Source of the DNA: Acanthococcus lagerstroemiae
Taxonomy: Eukaryota; Arthropoda; Insecta; Hemiptera; Eriococcidae
NCBI GenBank assembly: GCA_031841125.1
Contig: CM063107.1
Location: forward strand, 68,025,814 to 68,089,813
Direction: 5' to 3'
DNA length: 64,000 nt
Made by a program: the position numbers and the translations under genes. The notes below the pieces were generated by a model that had not been told where the DNA came from, ran no database searches, and was given only the letters and a program-made list of their open reading frames with translations. Within the stretch, counting starts at the first letter, position 1. The number at the start of each line of letters is the position of its first letter. Of the stretch, positions 23,591-35,052 are shown piece after piece.

Positions 23591-23799
23591 AACTATTACT
23601 GTACCATTCGGCAGTGGCGTCGTGTCTGGGTGTTCCAGGTGTTCATTGCACACCCACTTAAATTGTGTCTTACAAGAAACATCCGAGAAACAAGGAAAAA
23701 TTTTCATTTTGATTAAAATACAAAATATAACCTCAAAAAATTAAGAAAATAGCCGGCATATTTCTTTTTGCGCTTTGCGCGGTTCTTATCTTTATCACA
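23591..23799. other. Junction between R1 copy and tandem array
   Basis: AT-rich transition with no feature identified. The LINE 5' truncation point is placed near 23590 from loss of readable homology, not from a target duplication. Confidence 0.4.
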
Positions 23800-24900
23800 T
23801 ACTATGGGAATCACGTAGGATGTTCACTAGCAACATTGCACACTCTCGTCTGTCTTAATTCAGTGGCGTTATCTTTGTCACACTCACTATGGGAATCGCG
23901 TAGGATGTTCACTAGCAACATTGCACACTCTTATTGGTCTTGTTATAGTGGCATTATCTTTGTCACATACTATGGGAATCGTGTGTAGCACGTTCACTAG
24001 CAACATTGCACACTCTTGTCAGTCTTAATTCAGTGGCGTTATCTTTGTCTCACTCACTATGGGAATCGTGTAGGATGTTCACTAGCAACATATTGCACAC
24101 TCTTGTCAGTCTTAATTCAGTGGCGTTATCTTTGTCTCACTCACTATGGGAATTGTGTAGGATGTTCACTAGCAACATTGCACACTCTTGTCCGTCTTAA
24201 TTCAGTGGCGTTATCTTTGTCTCACTATCACTATGAGAATCGTGTAGGATGTTCACTAGCAACAAATTGCACACTCTTGTCAGTCTTAATTCAGTGGCGT
24301 TATATTTTTCTCACTCACTATGGGAATTGTGTAGGATGTTCACTAGCAACATATTGCACACTCTTGTCAGTCTTAATTCAGTGGCGTTATCTTTGTCTCA
24401 CTCACTATGGGAATTGTGTAGGGTGTTCACTAGCAACATTGCACACTCTTGTCGGCCTTAATTCAGTGGCGTTATCTTTGTCTCACTCACTATGGGAATT
24501 ATGTAGGATGTTCACTAGCAACATTGCACACTCTTGTCCGTCTTAATTCAGTGGCGTTATCTTTGTCTCACTATCACTATGAGAATCGTGTAGGATGTTC
24601 ACTAGCAACAAATTGCACACGTTTGTCAGTCTTAATTCAGTGGCGTTATATTTTTCTCACTCACTATGGGAATCGTGTAGGATGTTCACTAGCAACATAT
24701 TGCACACTCTTGTCAGTCTTAATTCAGTGGCGTTATCTTTGTCTCACTCACTATGGGAATCATGTAGGATGTTCACTAGCAACATTGCACACTCTCGTTG
24801 GTCTTAATGCAGTGGCGTTATCTTTGTCACACTTACTATAGGAATCGTGTAGGATGTTCACTAACAACATTGAACAGTTTCATCGGCCTTGTTGCAGTGG
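23800..24900 (+). repeat. 84-88 bp tandem array with higher-order structure
   Basis: About 12 units built around CACTATGGGAAT, GTGTAGGATGTTCACTAGCA, ACATTGCACACTCTTGTC and TTAATTCAGTGGCGTTATC. The CACTATG box occurs near 23885, 23968, 24057, 24145, 24231, 24319, 24406, 24490, 24578, 24666 and 24752. Distinctive variant units (ATCACTATGAGAATC with AACAAATTGC and TTATATTTTTC) lie at 24231 and 24578, 347 bp apart, each followed by the same next unit type, so the inner array was amplified in blocks of four. The long frames through it (up to 176 codons) exist because four units total 348 bp, a multiple of three. Confidence 0.93.
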
Positions 24901-26842
24901 TGTTTGTAACAAAGACAATGAAGAGTGAAGCGGAGACTTCGGTAATTTAAATGGCAGGGTGTTCAGCAGCAAAAATGAATAACGTTCCAGAAGCGCATGC
25001 GCATGCTATGTGGTGAGTTGTTGAGTGCAACTTTATTCTTCATTGACACTTATTATTCATACATACTGATACTGATCATAAGTTTTTGATACTACTGTTT
25101 TGTTTTTTGTTTTTTTTGTGTTTTTTTTTTGTTTTTTGGAGTAGAGAGGAGAGAGAAAGGGCGCAGACCCGCCAGTTGAACACTTGGGAAAGCACCACGC
25201 GACGCCGCTGCCATTTGGTAACTTCTACTGTACATACTGTTTGGTAATTATCGCTGTAACGCGGGGGTAACTTTGCAATCATGAGGGTGACTTTTGGCAC
25301 ACTCATGTTTTCATTTCTCCAACGAGCCCCAAGGAAAAAATAGAGTAAAAGGTACACTTTTTTCACATTATTCAATAATACTCGTACTCACAGAAAGCAT
25401 ATAAACGCATGAAAACGAGTGTTTACTTGGCTTTCAAACGCACTAAACTTGTTTATGAATGTAGTTGGTTCTTAAACTAGACCTTGCAGGCTCCACCGAG
25501 GGGACAGAATGACAGAATCTACTTGGCACACTCATGTTTTCATTACTCCTACAAGCGCCGGGGAAAAAATAGAACGTGTGGCAACATTGATGCGTGACTC
25601 GTTGTCATGTAGGATACTGTAGCTGTCGTGTAAAATCAATTGACGATGACTTCCACGTAGCGTTATCAGGTCGTTTGTGCAAAGTTTCAAGGTATGTCTA
25701 CAAATTACATTACAGAAATTGTTTCAGATAATGAGTAAAAATGAAAGGAAACTGTATAATATGTTTGACATCAATACGCACAGACTTTGATCGCGGTAAT
25801 GATGAAAATAAACTATTAATTTTGTAATAATCAAGCAGTGACGTAAAAATTGATAAAAAACTGAAAAAAAAAGAGAATGGGGTGAATTGGCACAGTATTG
25901 TTCTTTGGTTCTTAAAGTCGGCTTATGTTAACGCATGGCAAAATAAAGCTTGCTTTTCAAACCACATATTCAAAGTATTTTTGGAGCAGTTATGAGAAAA
26001 CTGTAAAGAACTCTTCCAGCGGGATGTCAACTAAGAATATTTTTTGTCTGAAACTTTTCTCAATGAAATTAATAGTCATCAATTTATTGTCAAAAATTCC
26101 ATTTTGGAGGGCTGTTTCATCCTTTGAGATGAAAGTCCACCAGGATTCTTACGGACTTTTTTTTGGTATAGAAGTAATCCAACAATTTTATGAAAAAATC
26201 TTATCACAAAATTTTTTATTTTATGTTCTAATTCTACTGCACTATTTCAGTTTTTTGAATATAGATTGCAGTTCACTTAAAAAAAATAAAACTCAGAATA
26301 AACGTCCACATCAGAATGCTATATCTCAAAATTCAGTGAAATAAATGTGGGGGTGGTACTTTTCTATCACAGTACAATACCATCGGTTATTTAATAATAT
26401 TTTCCATATCGCCAAGTTAAAGTTCCTCTCTTCTCTCTCGCCAAGATGTCACGATTTTTGAATGAAAGACGAAGAAAAGAATTCAACGGCCATCGAAACC
26501 TATTAAACAATACCTGAATTGCATCCACTGATACTCTCAAATTTATGGCCTCCTTCTCCCCATGTGTTACAGTTTTTAAATTATGGACACATGGTAGTCA
26601 GAAATTAATACAGAGACCACCAAAACCCGTAAAAAGATGGCTATATTATATTCATTGATAGAATTAAATTAGGGCTCTTTACCTCCCCAGGTGCCACGGT
26701 TAAACAATTTTCAGAATGAAGTTCAGCGATCCTCTGAATCTATGAAGTACATAGCATTATATGAAATTGGAAAAATATAGTTTTGGTGTGTTCGAACTCT
26801 CCTAAAAAATTTAGCACAAGGAGTACGAGTCCCTCTGGTGAC
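24901..26842. other. Non-coding; one direct repeat
   Basis: TTGGCACACTCATGTTTTCA near 25292 and again near 25524 starts a direct repeat of about 50 bp (both run on to GGAAAAAATAGA). The 139-codon frame at 25925-26344 is Lys/Ser/Phe-rich with no recognised domain and low complexity at its end. Confidence 0.5.
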
Positions 26843-26893
26843 CGATGCGATACTCGAAAGGGTAGTTCCCGGGGCAAGGGATGCGGTGTCTGG
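26843..26893 (+). repeat. R1 3' UTR fragment
   Basis: GATACTCGAAAGGGTAGTT and GGGATGCGGTGTCT match the reverse complement of 21287-21336, the 3' UTR of the R1 copy, in the opposite orientation. A 50-bp fragment only. Confidence 0.75.
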
Positions 26894-28247
26894 GAAGTCA
26901 ATTTAGCATACGAGCATCACCAAACGCTCGTATGATCATTATGACCATCATACCGAACTGTCAGCCAAAAATCAGCTTACTCGTAATTATTTCGCTTGAA
27001 CCGATTCATACATCTAATTTTCCTAGACTTCAACCGGAGATACACCTTTAGTTGTGGTCTCAATTATTTTTCGACGGCATTTTGAAAAGCCACGTTCCTT
27101 TTTGTCACCGAACTGCTCGAAATACCGCAGAGCGATCCGTCCGTAGATTTCCGAGTCGGTAATGCGACCATTTTGCGCCAGCACCTGATTTGTTACACTT
27201 GATTTGCAACAACGATATTTTTGTTTGAAAAAACCGAGAGTAAATTTATTCCGGGATTTCGCCCTAGATCGCACATCTGATGAGGTCTTTGTAAAAATTG
27301 GCTCGTAAAAGACCATACTTATAATAAAGCAATGTTTCCTCGACGAACAAAAGTGAGGTTTTTTTTTTCATTTTGTATTCAACAGCGGTTCGCTATACGT
27401 ACGGTATAAATCATATCTCGGCATGAAATATCGTACCTTGTCTAGGTAGATATAGGCCCACGGTGGACCATTAAGCTAAATTTTTTTTCCAACTCGTGTT
27501 TTGTTTATTTTCCTTTTCTTTTCAACAAATTGAAACGACTTTCGCGTTATGTGTTTTTTAATTCGGTTCTTTCTTCCCCTCGAAGCGTATTAGCACGTAG
27601 GTATATGTACATAGGGTTGTGGTTGGAAATGTAGGTCGATAAGACTGGCAAGGATTACCGAACGTCTGAAAGCTCTTGAACCCGAGCCTTTCGTTTTATC
27701 GTAACGTTAAAATTATCTATATTAAAAAAAAAAAAAAGTTTCCGTGAAATCCCAAGTCAGCTTCATTTGATGTCAAATACATTCCCACGCTTTTCAAATC
27801 GCCTTTTATAGTAAAACTCTTTAAGTGCTACGATTGAGTTTGGGTGTCTTGAATAACGTTGATCTAGTTTGACTTGGCTTAACAAATTTTGATGTTCCAG
27901 AGTACTTTTGGTTATTCCGTGCAGAAAATCAGACGTGAGTTTTCTGATATACTCTTTATTCTCTTCAAGCTTTTCGGCCTACTAATCGACCTTACTAAAA
28001 GAAAACTGATTGAAGTGCCGTGTAAAAGCTTTCACGAAAACATGTGTCCGATTTACTTTGAACCTACACCTATACTTGGCATCTATACGCTGATTTTTGT
28101 AATAAAGTCTGAAGGGATGCCTGGGGTTACTGCCCAAAGAGACGATTTTAGCACCTAATAATATTTTTTATTGCGTTTTCAAAATTTTCTGGGCGGAGAT
28201 GGAGTACTTGGTCTATCTTCCCGGCGATGTAAGCCTCCCTACAACTC
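26894..28247. other. No confident gene
   Basis: The minus-strand frame 27023-27316 (97 codons) has ordered Cys residues (RCCK and, 40 residues on, FSKC) and a block NGRITDSEIYGRIA; I cannot assign it. The plus-strand frame 27889-28158 has a hydrophobic stretch (ILFILFKLFGLLIDL) and no known domain. Confidence 0.3.
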
Positions 28248-28413
28248 GGAACTTCCACCTATGCTCGCAGTCGCATGGTTCTGTCGACGATGGTGGTAGA
28301 AAAGGCACAGGGCAACATAGCTGGTATATCGGAACTTCCACTTATGTTCGCAGTCGCATGGTTCTGTCGACAATGGTGGTAGAAAAGGCACAGGGCAACA
28401 TAGCTGGTATAAA
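28248..28413 (+). repeat. 83-bp tandem duplication
   Basis: Two copies starting GGAACTTCCAC at 28248 and 28331 share GCAGTCGCATGGTTCTGTCG and AAGGCACAGGGCAACATAGC. They differ at only a few positions (CACCTATGCTC against CACTTATGTTC; GACGATGG against GACAATGG). A recent local duplication just upstream of the LINE fragment. Confidence 0.9.
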
Positions 28414-28474
28414 GTCCTCCAAAAATATTGCTAACTCTGTCTCTCCGAAAGAAGCGAATGTGATATATGTTATG

Positions 28475-29162
28475 GGTCTAACCTAGTACATACAAAGAAC
28501 CTAGACATGGAGGCTGAGGTGCAAAGACGAATACAATCAGCCACAAGGGCCTTCTACAAGTTGAGAAGTCGTGTCTTTGATAACCGTGACATCTGGACCA
28601 CCACAAAAATAGCGGTTTTTAAAGCTGTGATACTGTCCTGCTTGCTTTATGCCAGTGAGACTTGGACGCTGTACCGGAAACAGATCAAAGAATTGGCAAA
28701 GTTTCAGCAACGCCAGCTGCGCAGAATATACAGGATCAGATGGGACGACTTTATCTCGAATAAGGAAGTGTTGGGCAGAGCGGGCTTACTGCCGGTGGAA
28801 ACAATCATAGAGAGGAGCCAACTGCGATGGGCTGGGCACATTCGACGCATGGCAGACACCCAACTCCCTAAAGTCACCCTATATGGCGAGCTAGAGCATG
28901 GCGCGAGATCATCTAGCGGACAGCGGAAGCGCTACAAAGACCAACTGCACACAACACTAAAGAAACTGAAGCTGGAAGATAGCTGGATAGACTTGCAGAA
29001 GATAGAAGCCGGTGGCAGGACGTAATCCGGGACCACAGAGGATCGCAGCCTAGCGGAAGGAGAAGTTCAAACACGGCGGTGGACCCATTGGAATGCGACA
29101 TATGCGGCAGAATCATCTCATCCAAAATTGGCATGATCTCGCATCTCAAGACCCATAAATAG
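28475..29162 (+). pseudogene. Non-LTR retrotransposon 3' end with C-terminal C2H2 zinc finger
   Basis: From 28507 the frame reads MEAEVQRRIQSATRAFYKL, then TKIAVFKAVILSCLLYASET, WTLYRKQIKELAKFQQR and LRWAGHIRRM: the post-RT C-terminal region of APE-type LINEs (R-I--A--AF--L, then Y--V---LLYG-E-W, then F----LR-I). A one-base loss near 28990-28997 shifts the frame, so the ORF stops at 29025. The correct continuation, in another frame from 28998 to 29162, ends with a C2H2 finger: ECDICGRIISS and then HLKTH (C-x2-C-x12-H-x3-H, 29093-29156) just before the stop. RT catalytic motifs are missing, so the copy is 5'-truncated. Alternative: a small part of a different RTE/CR1-like clade; the clade is not fixed. 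Confidence 0.9.
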
Positions 29163-29434
29163 CGGAAAAATGGAGGAGCAATGGTCGACTACGACTGGCT
29201 GAAGAAGAAGAACACATACATACATCCGAAAATTGACATGGATGTGTCTAATAGCTCGCTGCGCGCAAAAAAACGTTCCGCAGAAAAACGTTACCATTAT
29301 GATGTAGTTGCGTATTCCTCTTTACTCAGTTATTCGTTCCATCATGTTTCGACCAGCCCCCACGAACAATGCCGAGTGACGTCGAGAATGAACGACTAGA
29401 GAAGGCATTGAAATGTGGGTATGAGGTATGTGTG

Positions 29435-29535
29435 TCACTGCGGTCGCCCGGATGACATATCTGTGTTAGACATGACAGAACAAGATGACAAAATGAAAAC
29501 TGAATTTTCAAAATTTTGTCACGTGACAAAACCTT
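29435..29535 (+). repeat. TGACAAAATGACA dispersed repeat, copy A
   Basis: The block GTGTTAGACATGACAGAAC through TTTTGTCACGTGACAAAACC matches the reverse complement of 33345-33440. Both carry the TGTCAxxTGACA palindrome at the same end. Confidence 0.65.
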
Positions 29536-29587
29536 AAGCCATTTTTGGTCAGGACAGTTTAATCAATGACATAACGAAAAAATAAAT

Positions 29588-30004
29588 CCAACGAGAAAAC
29601 AAAATGACAAAAAGAAATTAAGTTATGATATTTCGCCAATGATTAAATTATAAACTACGCTAAACGACATAATAATTGATGACAGAGTATGCTAACTGTT
29701 ACTAAACAAGACTATTTTTTGTCATTGTGCCAGACAAGTATTTCTTTTTTTTTTCTTGTTACATTATGAGTTTTGTAATCTTCAGAGTTTTATCAATTTA
29801 TTATTTCATGGTTTTGTTATGTCTTGACAAAATTATTTCATCATTTTGACTTCCTTTTTGTCCTGTCGTTTAGCATAGTCTACTGTCAATGACAATGTTG
29901 CTTAGCATAATCTGTCAATGATTATGTCGTTTAGCATAGTTTATCATTTAATCGTTGACGAAATGTCATAACATAATGTTTTTGTTATTTTGTTTTATCA
30001 TTGG
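29588..30004. mobile_element. Foldback element (GACAAAATGACA family)
   Basis: The left arm 29588-29700 (CCAACGAGAAAACAAAATGA, AAACTACGCTAAACGACATA) is mirrored by 29890-30004 (TATGTCGTTTAGCATAGTTT, TATTTTGTTTTATCATTGG). The centre holds T-rich tracts and further GCATAGT/GACAATG motifs (CTGTCGTTTAGCATAGTCT near 29862). Non-coding; outer limits are approximate. Confidence 0.75.
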
Positions 30005-30333
30005 ATTCATTTTTAGGGTCGTTACTAGTCGCCGAGCCTATTGCAATCACTTTTTTTCAATTTCTTTTTCAGTATGATCTGAGTCGCAGTTCAGTTCAGG
30101 GGGGCGTCAAAGCCAGTCAGTCGAAAAATGAAAATAATGATATGCAACAATCTCAATTTTATTATGCGTTTTTGAGTTTACGTCTTACTGTGAAGTACTC
30201 GAGTAATGATTATTTATACTGTGTCGCCGAGCTCTTTATTTTGGTGAAGGTGATGAACTAATAGCAAAATAAACTAATAGTAAATTATTAACTAATAGCA
30301 AATGAACAAGTACATAGCTATTGAACGAGTACT
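30005..30333. other. Non-coding
   Basis: A short frame (30001-30261) without motif, then AACTAATAGCAAA-type short direct repeats at 30256-30305. Confidence 0.5.
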
Positions 30334-30989
30334 TAGGGGAGACTGGGGTTATCTGGACCGAAAACTTCAAAATAGGCTCAAATTGTAGCTACAACCCTTG
30401 GCTACAAAATGGCGTATTAAAAAAATACAAAAATTTTTCATACAGTTGGCCCCAAATTTTTAAGCGCGGCTACTTTTTTGTGACAACTTGTTCATATCCG
30501 GGTCAGTTGTAATACATGATATGGGGTAAGTTTTGTGCTAAAAATGTGCTGAAATGTCGCATGAACGTCTTTTCCTACCATTTTTTTTTTTTTAAATATG
30601 TAACAAAATTAGCGTTAATTGATAATTTTTGTAATGGGACAACTTGCGCCAGATTGAAGGTGGTTTAGAAATTAAAATTTTTGGAAGGAGGATAAATGTA
30701 ATTTTAGGTTCTAATACACCCAAATATAGCTGGAAAAATTTTATTTACCACACAGTATTTGATTTTTGCCAGTATAAAATATTACACTCATGAGAGTGAG
30801 CTTCTTGTTTATATAACGTGGCCTTTTGCTAAATTTTGTGATATCAAAATATCAAACCATTATAAATCAGGTCGGTTCCATCGTCGCGAGGTTGGTACAC
30901 TAAGGAGTAATGTGACATCATCAGATTCAAAGAAGCACCTTTTACACGTATGACATAGAGGCTGAGACAACTTACCCCGGTCTCCCCTA
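30334..30989. mobile_element. TIR element, TAGGGGAGACCGGGG family, copy 1
   Basis: The left end TAGGGGAGACTGGGGTTATC is mirrored by ACTTACCCCGGTCTCCCCTA at 30970-30989. The interior is AT-rich and non-coding. The same ends bound 40389-41734. No clear target duplication. Confidence 0.8.
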
Positions 30990-32984
30990 CATAATAAAGC
31001 CTTACTATATGATGCACACAACGTTTTTATGTGGGACCCTAAATAGGTATTACAAGAAGCATCGAAGAGAAATACTACAATGGAGACTCCAGGTTTATCA
31101 AGCAAAACAAATAGAACTAATGAAATATCAGTCTGAAGAGAACGTAAAGAGAAATATTATCAAGCGAACTGAAAAAAAGTTGTAGAAGGTATTATGCGTG
31201 ACTATTATTAAGAGCATTTTTGGGAATCTCAAAGGTGGATATGAAAAGTAATTTCGTGGGGGGGGGGTCCCCGAATGAAAAGTGTTATATAGTTGTAACA
31301 TAATAGCTCTAGGTCACTACAGACAGGTTTAGACATTTGGGGGGGGGGGGTACAGCCCCCCTGTATTCGCGTATCCGCCACTGGGGAATCTATCGGTGAA
31401 TATTATCAAGCAAATCGGGAAAAAGTTGTAGAACTATTATAAACAGAGTCGAGAGTCTAAATGCGAATATTATCAAGCGAATCGGAGGGGGGGGGGAGTT
31501 GTACAGTTGTAGGGCGTATTTGTGACTGTTATGAAACGAAAACAGAGAGTCAAATATTATCGAACGAATTAAAAACGGAATGTTGAGGCGTATGACTGAA
31601 TATGGTGAAGATACTTATCGTGAGGATATTAAAAAAGAACTTACAATGTACGTATAAGTTGCGGTAGATTATTTTTTGATCATTCTATCTCAATTCTGAG
31701 TTAAAAGATTATGTTTTCAGAAAATTATACTTCAGACGTTCTCAAGACTGCATACCCATTAATACATTTTGGAACTATTGGTGATAATGTTGGTTATGTG
31801 TGTTTAAATTGTATATTTTATTTCAATCAAAGTAAAATTCCTCCTTTGTCTTTAGTACATGAAGAATTACAATTTCTGCGATGTCACCTGAATTGATTTA
31901 TTTAAAGAATAAATACTCTCCTATATAAAAGAACGTTTTGTAGCTCCAGGTGTCGGTTTTATTTTATTCAAATTCAGTAGAATTAGTGGTTCCAAGACGA
32001 CCCATTACTAGCACTTTTTAGGTGAAACTTATACTGCAGACATGTGGCAACATAAACACTCATTTTGATGTGTGAACGAAATAATTATCAGAAAACAATC
32101 TCGTGATATAACCAAAAAAATGTTTTTGAATGCCAAAAGTAAAAATTCTTCAAGTCCGTTTTTTTTTTGTTTTTTTGTTTTTTTTAATGAGAAACTAATG
32201 TTTGTTTAACTGGTAAGTAAATTTCGAATATATTGTATGAACTATATAAGTTCTGCATTGAATGACGTTGCGTTCATAATTATAACTTCTTTTGGTCACG
32301 ACAAAATACCACACTAAACATATAAAGAAAACGTTGGTTTCAATATGACATAATTTTTGGGTTCCAAGTATTAATTTTCACCTATTTTTATACAAATGAG
32401 TAGAGGATATCAACGAAAAACAACTCGAGGTCAATTTGATGCAGAAGATACGAAAAATGCCGTAAATTTAGTTCTTGAAAAGAATTACTTGTATAGCGCT
32501 GCTTGTAAATAATTTGATTCTAGGAAGTACGAAAAGACAGGAAAGGGCCTTGACAAGTGACGTTGACCTTTCCCATTATAATATACATTGATATATCTTT
32601 TACATTATATTTTAATAAATAGGTAAATAATTTTGACTTTTTTCCACGTTTTTCTGGCCATGTCACCTTAAACCCCCGGGTGTTCAAGATGACACGGTCA
32701 ATCACTGCAAGTATTTGTTACCATATCTCGGGTTAGAAAAGTGATACACCATTCGTTATTAGCTCATTTTTAATCCTTTAATATACATCTTTTTTTAAAT
32801 TAAAATTTCAAGGTGTTTGAAAAAAACTTGATCAGATAAACCCAAAAATAACTTTACTGTGTCATCTTGAAACCACCAACCTATTGTTTCACTGAATTGA
32901 TTGCCGAGTGCGTTTGTGTTGTTGATAGAGTAATAGAGCTGCGCGACTGCAGTCTGCAGCTTCGCAGATGATTCACTCATTCGT
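30990..32984. other. Non-coding with G runs
   Basis: Contains G runs at 31257-31267, 31340-31351 and 31485-31496, repeated TATTATCAAGCGAA-type motifs (31155, 31400, 31470), and a doubled phrase about TCAAGATGACACGG (32685 and, inverted, 32858). No gene seen. Confidence 0.5.
31295..31384 (-). repeat. CAGTGGCGGATAC repeat end, copy 1
   Basis: On the minus strand CAGTGGCGGATACGCG, a C/G run and GTAGTGACCTAGAGCTATT parallel the plus-strand sequence at 59848-59925. CAGTGGCGGA ends are typical of non-autonomous hAT-like elements; the partner end was not identified. Confidence 0.7.
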
Positions 32985-33240
32985 TTAATTGAGGAGCCCA
33001 CTTCCGAAGTGACCTAACTGCAAAATTTTAATTTCAAGAAAAACAGGCAAAACAGTAAAGTAGGTAACGGATTTTTTCAAGGTAAGTATCAATAAGTTCA
33101 ACCTTCAAAAAAAATTTGTCGTTTTTGTTTTTGCGAAGTATGACCCTAGCGCGGCAAGACAGCGTGTTGAAAACAAAAACTCATGAAATCATAATTTTGC
33201 AGTTAGGTCACTTTGGAAGTGGGCTCCTCAACTGAATTAA
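32985..33240. mobile_element. Foldback MITE (TTGAGGAGCCCACTTCC)
   Basis: TTGAGGAGCCCACTTCCGAA with GTGACCTAACTGCAAAATT (about 32989-33028) is mirrored at 33190-33232 with one internal mismatch. The loop of about 160 bp is non-coding. No convincing target duplication. Confidence 0.82.
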
Positions 33241-33664
33241 TTCAAGAAAACGAACGATCCATCCCTACCTTCCAGTCGATCCTCCTCGAGTAGCAAAGTT
33301 ACTTGTTTTGTTAAGTCATCGATGGTCTTCGCAAAAAACCATGTAGGGGTTGTGTCATATGACAACATTTTAAAAATTCAGTTGTCATTTCGTCATTTTG
33401 TTTCGTTTTATGTCTAACAACACTGATGCTAAGCAACACTGCGAGTGACAACCGACTATGTTAAGCGATAAAAACAAAAAGGAAGACAAAATGACAAAAT
33501 GATAAAATAGATAAAATATCAAAAGCATGAAACAAGTTTTGGTCTCTCAAAAAAATGTTCAAGGGCCCTTATAAAATCGCTAAAAAGTGAAGGTAAGGTA
33601 GCGAGGTTTCTTCGTGTTTCGATTTCCTACAACTACGATAGGAATGTAAGAAATACCCTAAAGT
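33241..33664. repeat. TGACAAAATGACA dispersed repeat, copy B, and flanks
   Basis: 33345-33540 is related, in inverted orientation, to 29435-29705: GTGTCATATGACAAC, TTTCGTCATTTTGTTTCG, TGCTAAGCAACACTG and AAAATGACAAAATGA. The rest is unremarkable. Confidence 0.6.
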
Positions 33665-33938
33665 CAAGGCCGAACCAACGGGGGGGGGGGGGTCGTCAAC
33701 ACCCCCTGTTGGTCCTAAAAAAACACGAAAAAAATGGGTTGAGATGGAGAGGAGTGCGGATCTGTCACATTTTTTGTAAAAAGCATAAAAATGAGAGTTT
33801 CAAGAAATGTTGAAATTTTCGTCAGATACATTTGGGCAATTGGTTAAATTTGGGGTATTTGTAGCCCTCCTCCCACACCAAGAAAAAATGTATCTTAATC
33901 GCAAAGCACCCCATACTTAAGTCCTGGGTACGGCCCTG
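33665..33938. mobile_element. hAT-like MITE with 8-bp target duplication (CCTAAAGT)
   Basis: A 274-bp element bounded by CAAGGCCGAACC on the left and GGGTACGGCCCTG on the right (imperfect TIR, CARGGCCGWACC). The octamer CCTAAAGT flanks it exactly on both sides (33657-33664 and 33939-33946). An 8-bp duplication with CA-RGG..CCCTG ends is the hallmark of hAT transposons. A G run of about 13 follows the left end. No coding capacity. Confidence 0.88.
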
Positions 33939-33946
33939 CCTAAAGT

Positions 33947-34537
33947 TATTATTTTGACGTTTGAAATGGCACCTTATAGAATCCAAATTGAGGCATATTA
34001 TCTTGAAAACGCTCTCCTGTAAAATTACGATTTTGACTTACAGACTAACACGTTTCTTTACGGAAGGTCACATTATTGGAAAATCATCAGTAAACTGATG
34101 ACGAGTATCTGCACACACTGCAAGCAGATACATTGGTATACATGGATATTTTTTATAGTTACTAAACATGTTCTAGACAGTCAGTCAACATAAGAATGTC
34201 GATCTCGATCAACTGAGCGCAGATATCGGTCAGCGAACTTTTTTTCGCCTGCTATATTAGATGAACTTCGACATTCCTATGTTACTGAATGCATGGAAAC
34301 TGGAAAGTTTAACTGAACTGGAATCAAGTTCAGTGTCGATCGGAAATAGGATGAGGGCCGGGAAACAGGCATATCCACGTCAATAATTTTGTCAAGATGT
34401 AACAAAACCATGAAAAAACAAAATGACAGACTAACTCTGAAAATAACAGCAAAAATAGATGAAATGCTCATCTGACAAAATGATAAAAAATCATTCTTAC
34501 AACCTGCGACATAGCCATGTAACAATGTCCTTCCGTG
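33947..34537. other. Non-coding
   Basis: The minus-strand frame 34277-34525 has hydrophobic character but no recognised family. CAAAATGACAGAC and CTGACAAAATGATAA echo the TGACAAAATG repeats. Confidence 0.4.
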
Positions 34538-35044
34538 CAGGGATGTGAAAGAAGCTGGAAGCAGAAGCCGGAAGCCGAAAGTTTTTATGTATCCTGACTC
34601 AAATCGAGAAGCCGGTAGCCGGAAGCCAATTCCAGTTGGAAGCCAGAAGCTGGAAGAGAAGTCTTTTGTTTATCGGCTTCTTTTTGGCTTCCAAGTTCCA
34701 ATTCAGAGTCAGCATTTGGCCTAATTTGTCAGTCATTGTTTATAAGAAAAGAGCTCTTAAACTCGTTGCTTCAAAGTCTAAATATATTATTTCATTTGAA
34801 CTTGTTTTGTGCTTCTTATTATTTTGGAAGAGGGGGGGAGGGGGCTTAAAAGATGCTAGAGGTGAAATAAAGTGAAATTTCGGGAGCTAGAAGTCGGAAG
34901 CTGGAAGTTTTTTGAAATAACAGAAGCCAGAAGCTGGAATTTTTTAAATTACAAAATTGAAAGAAGTCAGAAGCTGGAAGCTTTTTAAAATTATGGAAGC
35001 CAGAAGCCGGAAGAGAAGTTTTTTCAATAAGCTTCTCATCCCTG
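34538..35044. mobile_element. hAT-like non-autonomous element of GAAGCCGGAAG repeats, 8-bp target duplication
   Basis: A 507-bp element bounded by CAGGGATGTGAAAGAAGC and GCTTCTCATCCCTG. The octamer CTTCCGTG flanks both ends exactly (34530-34537 and 35045-35052). Both ends are filled with short direct repeats of GAAGCCAGAAGCTGGAAG-type units (34551-34655 and 34885-35015), probably subterminal motif repeats. The middle is unique AT-rich DNA with a G run (34830). No transposase frame. Confidence 0.92.
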
Positions 35045-35052
35045 CTTCCGTG

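Noticed and set aside
24006..24841. Long repetitive plus-strand ORFs (up to 176 codons), possible repeat protein
   Set aside because: Open in two frames at once because four tandem units total a multiple of three; text tracks the satellite, with no start context or domain.
23800..24900. Possible CRISPR array
   Set aside because: Units are contiguous 84-88 bp tandem repeats without unique spacers, and the DNA is eukaryotic.
25925..26344. 139-codon plus-strand ORF
   Set aside because: AT-rich, low-complexity end, no recognised motif; expected by chance in this composition.
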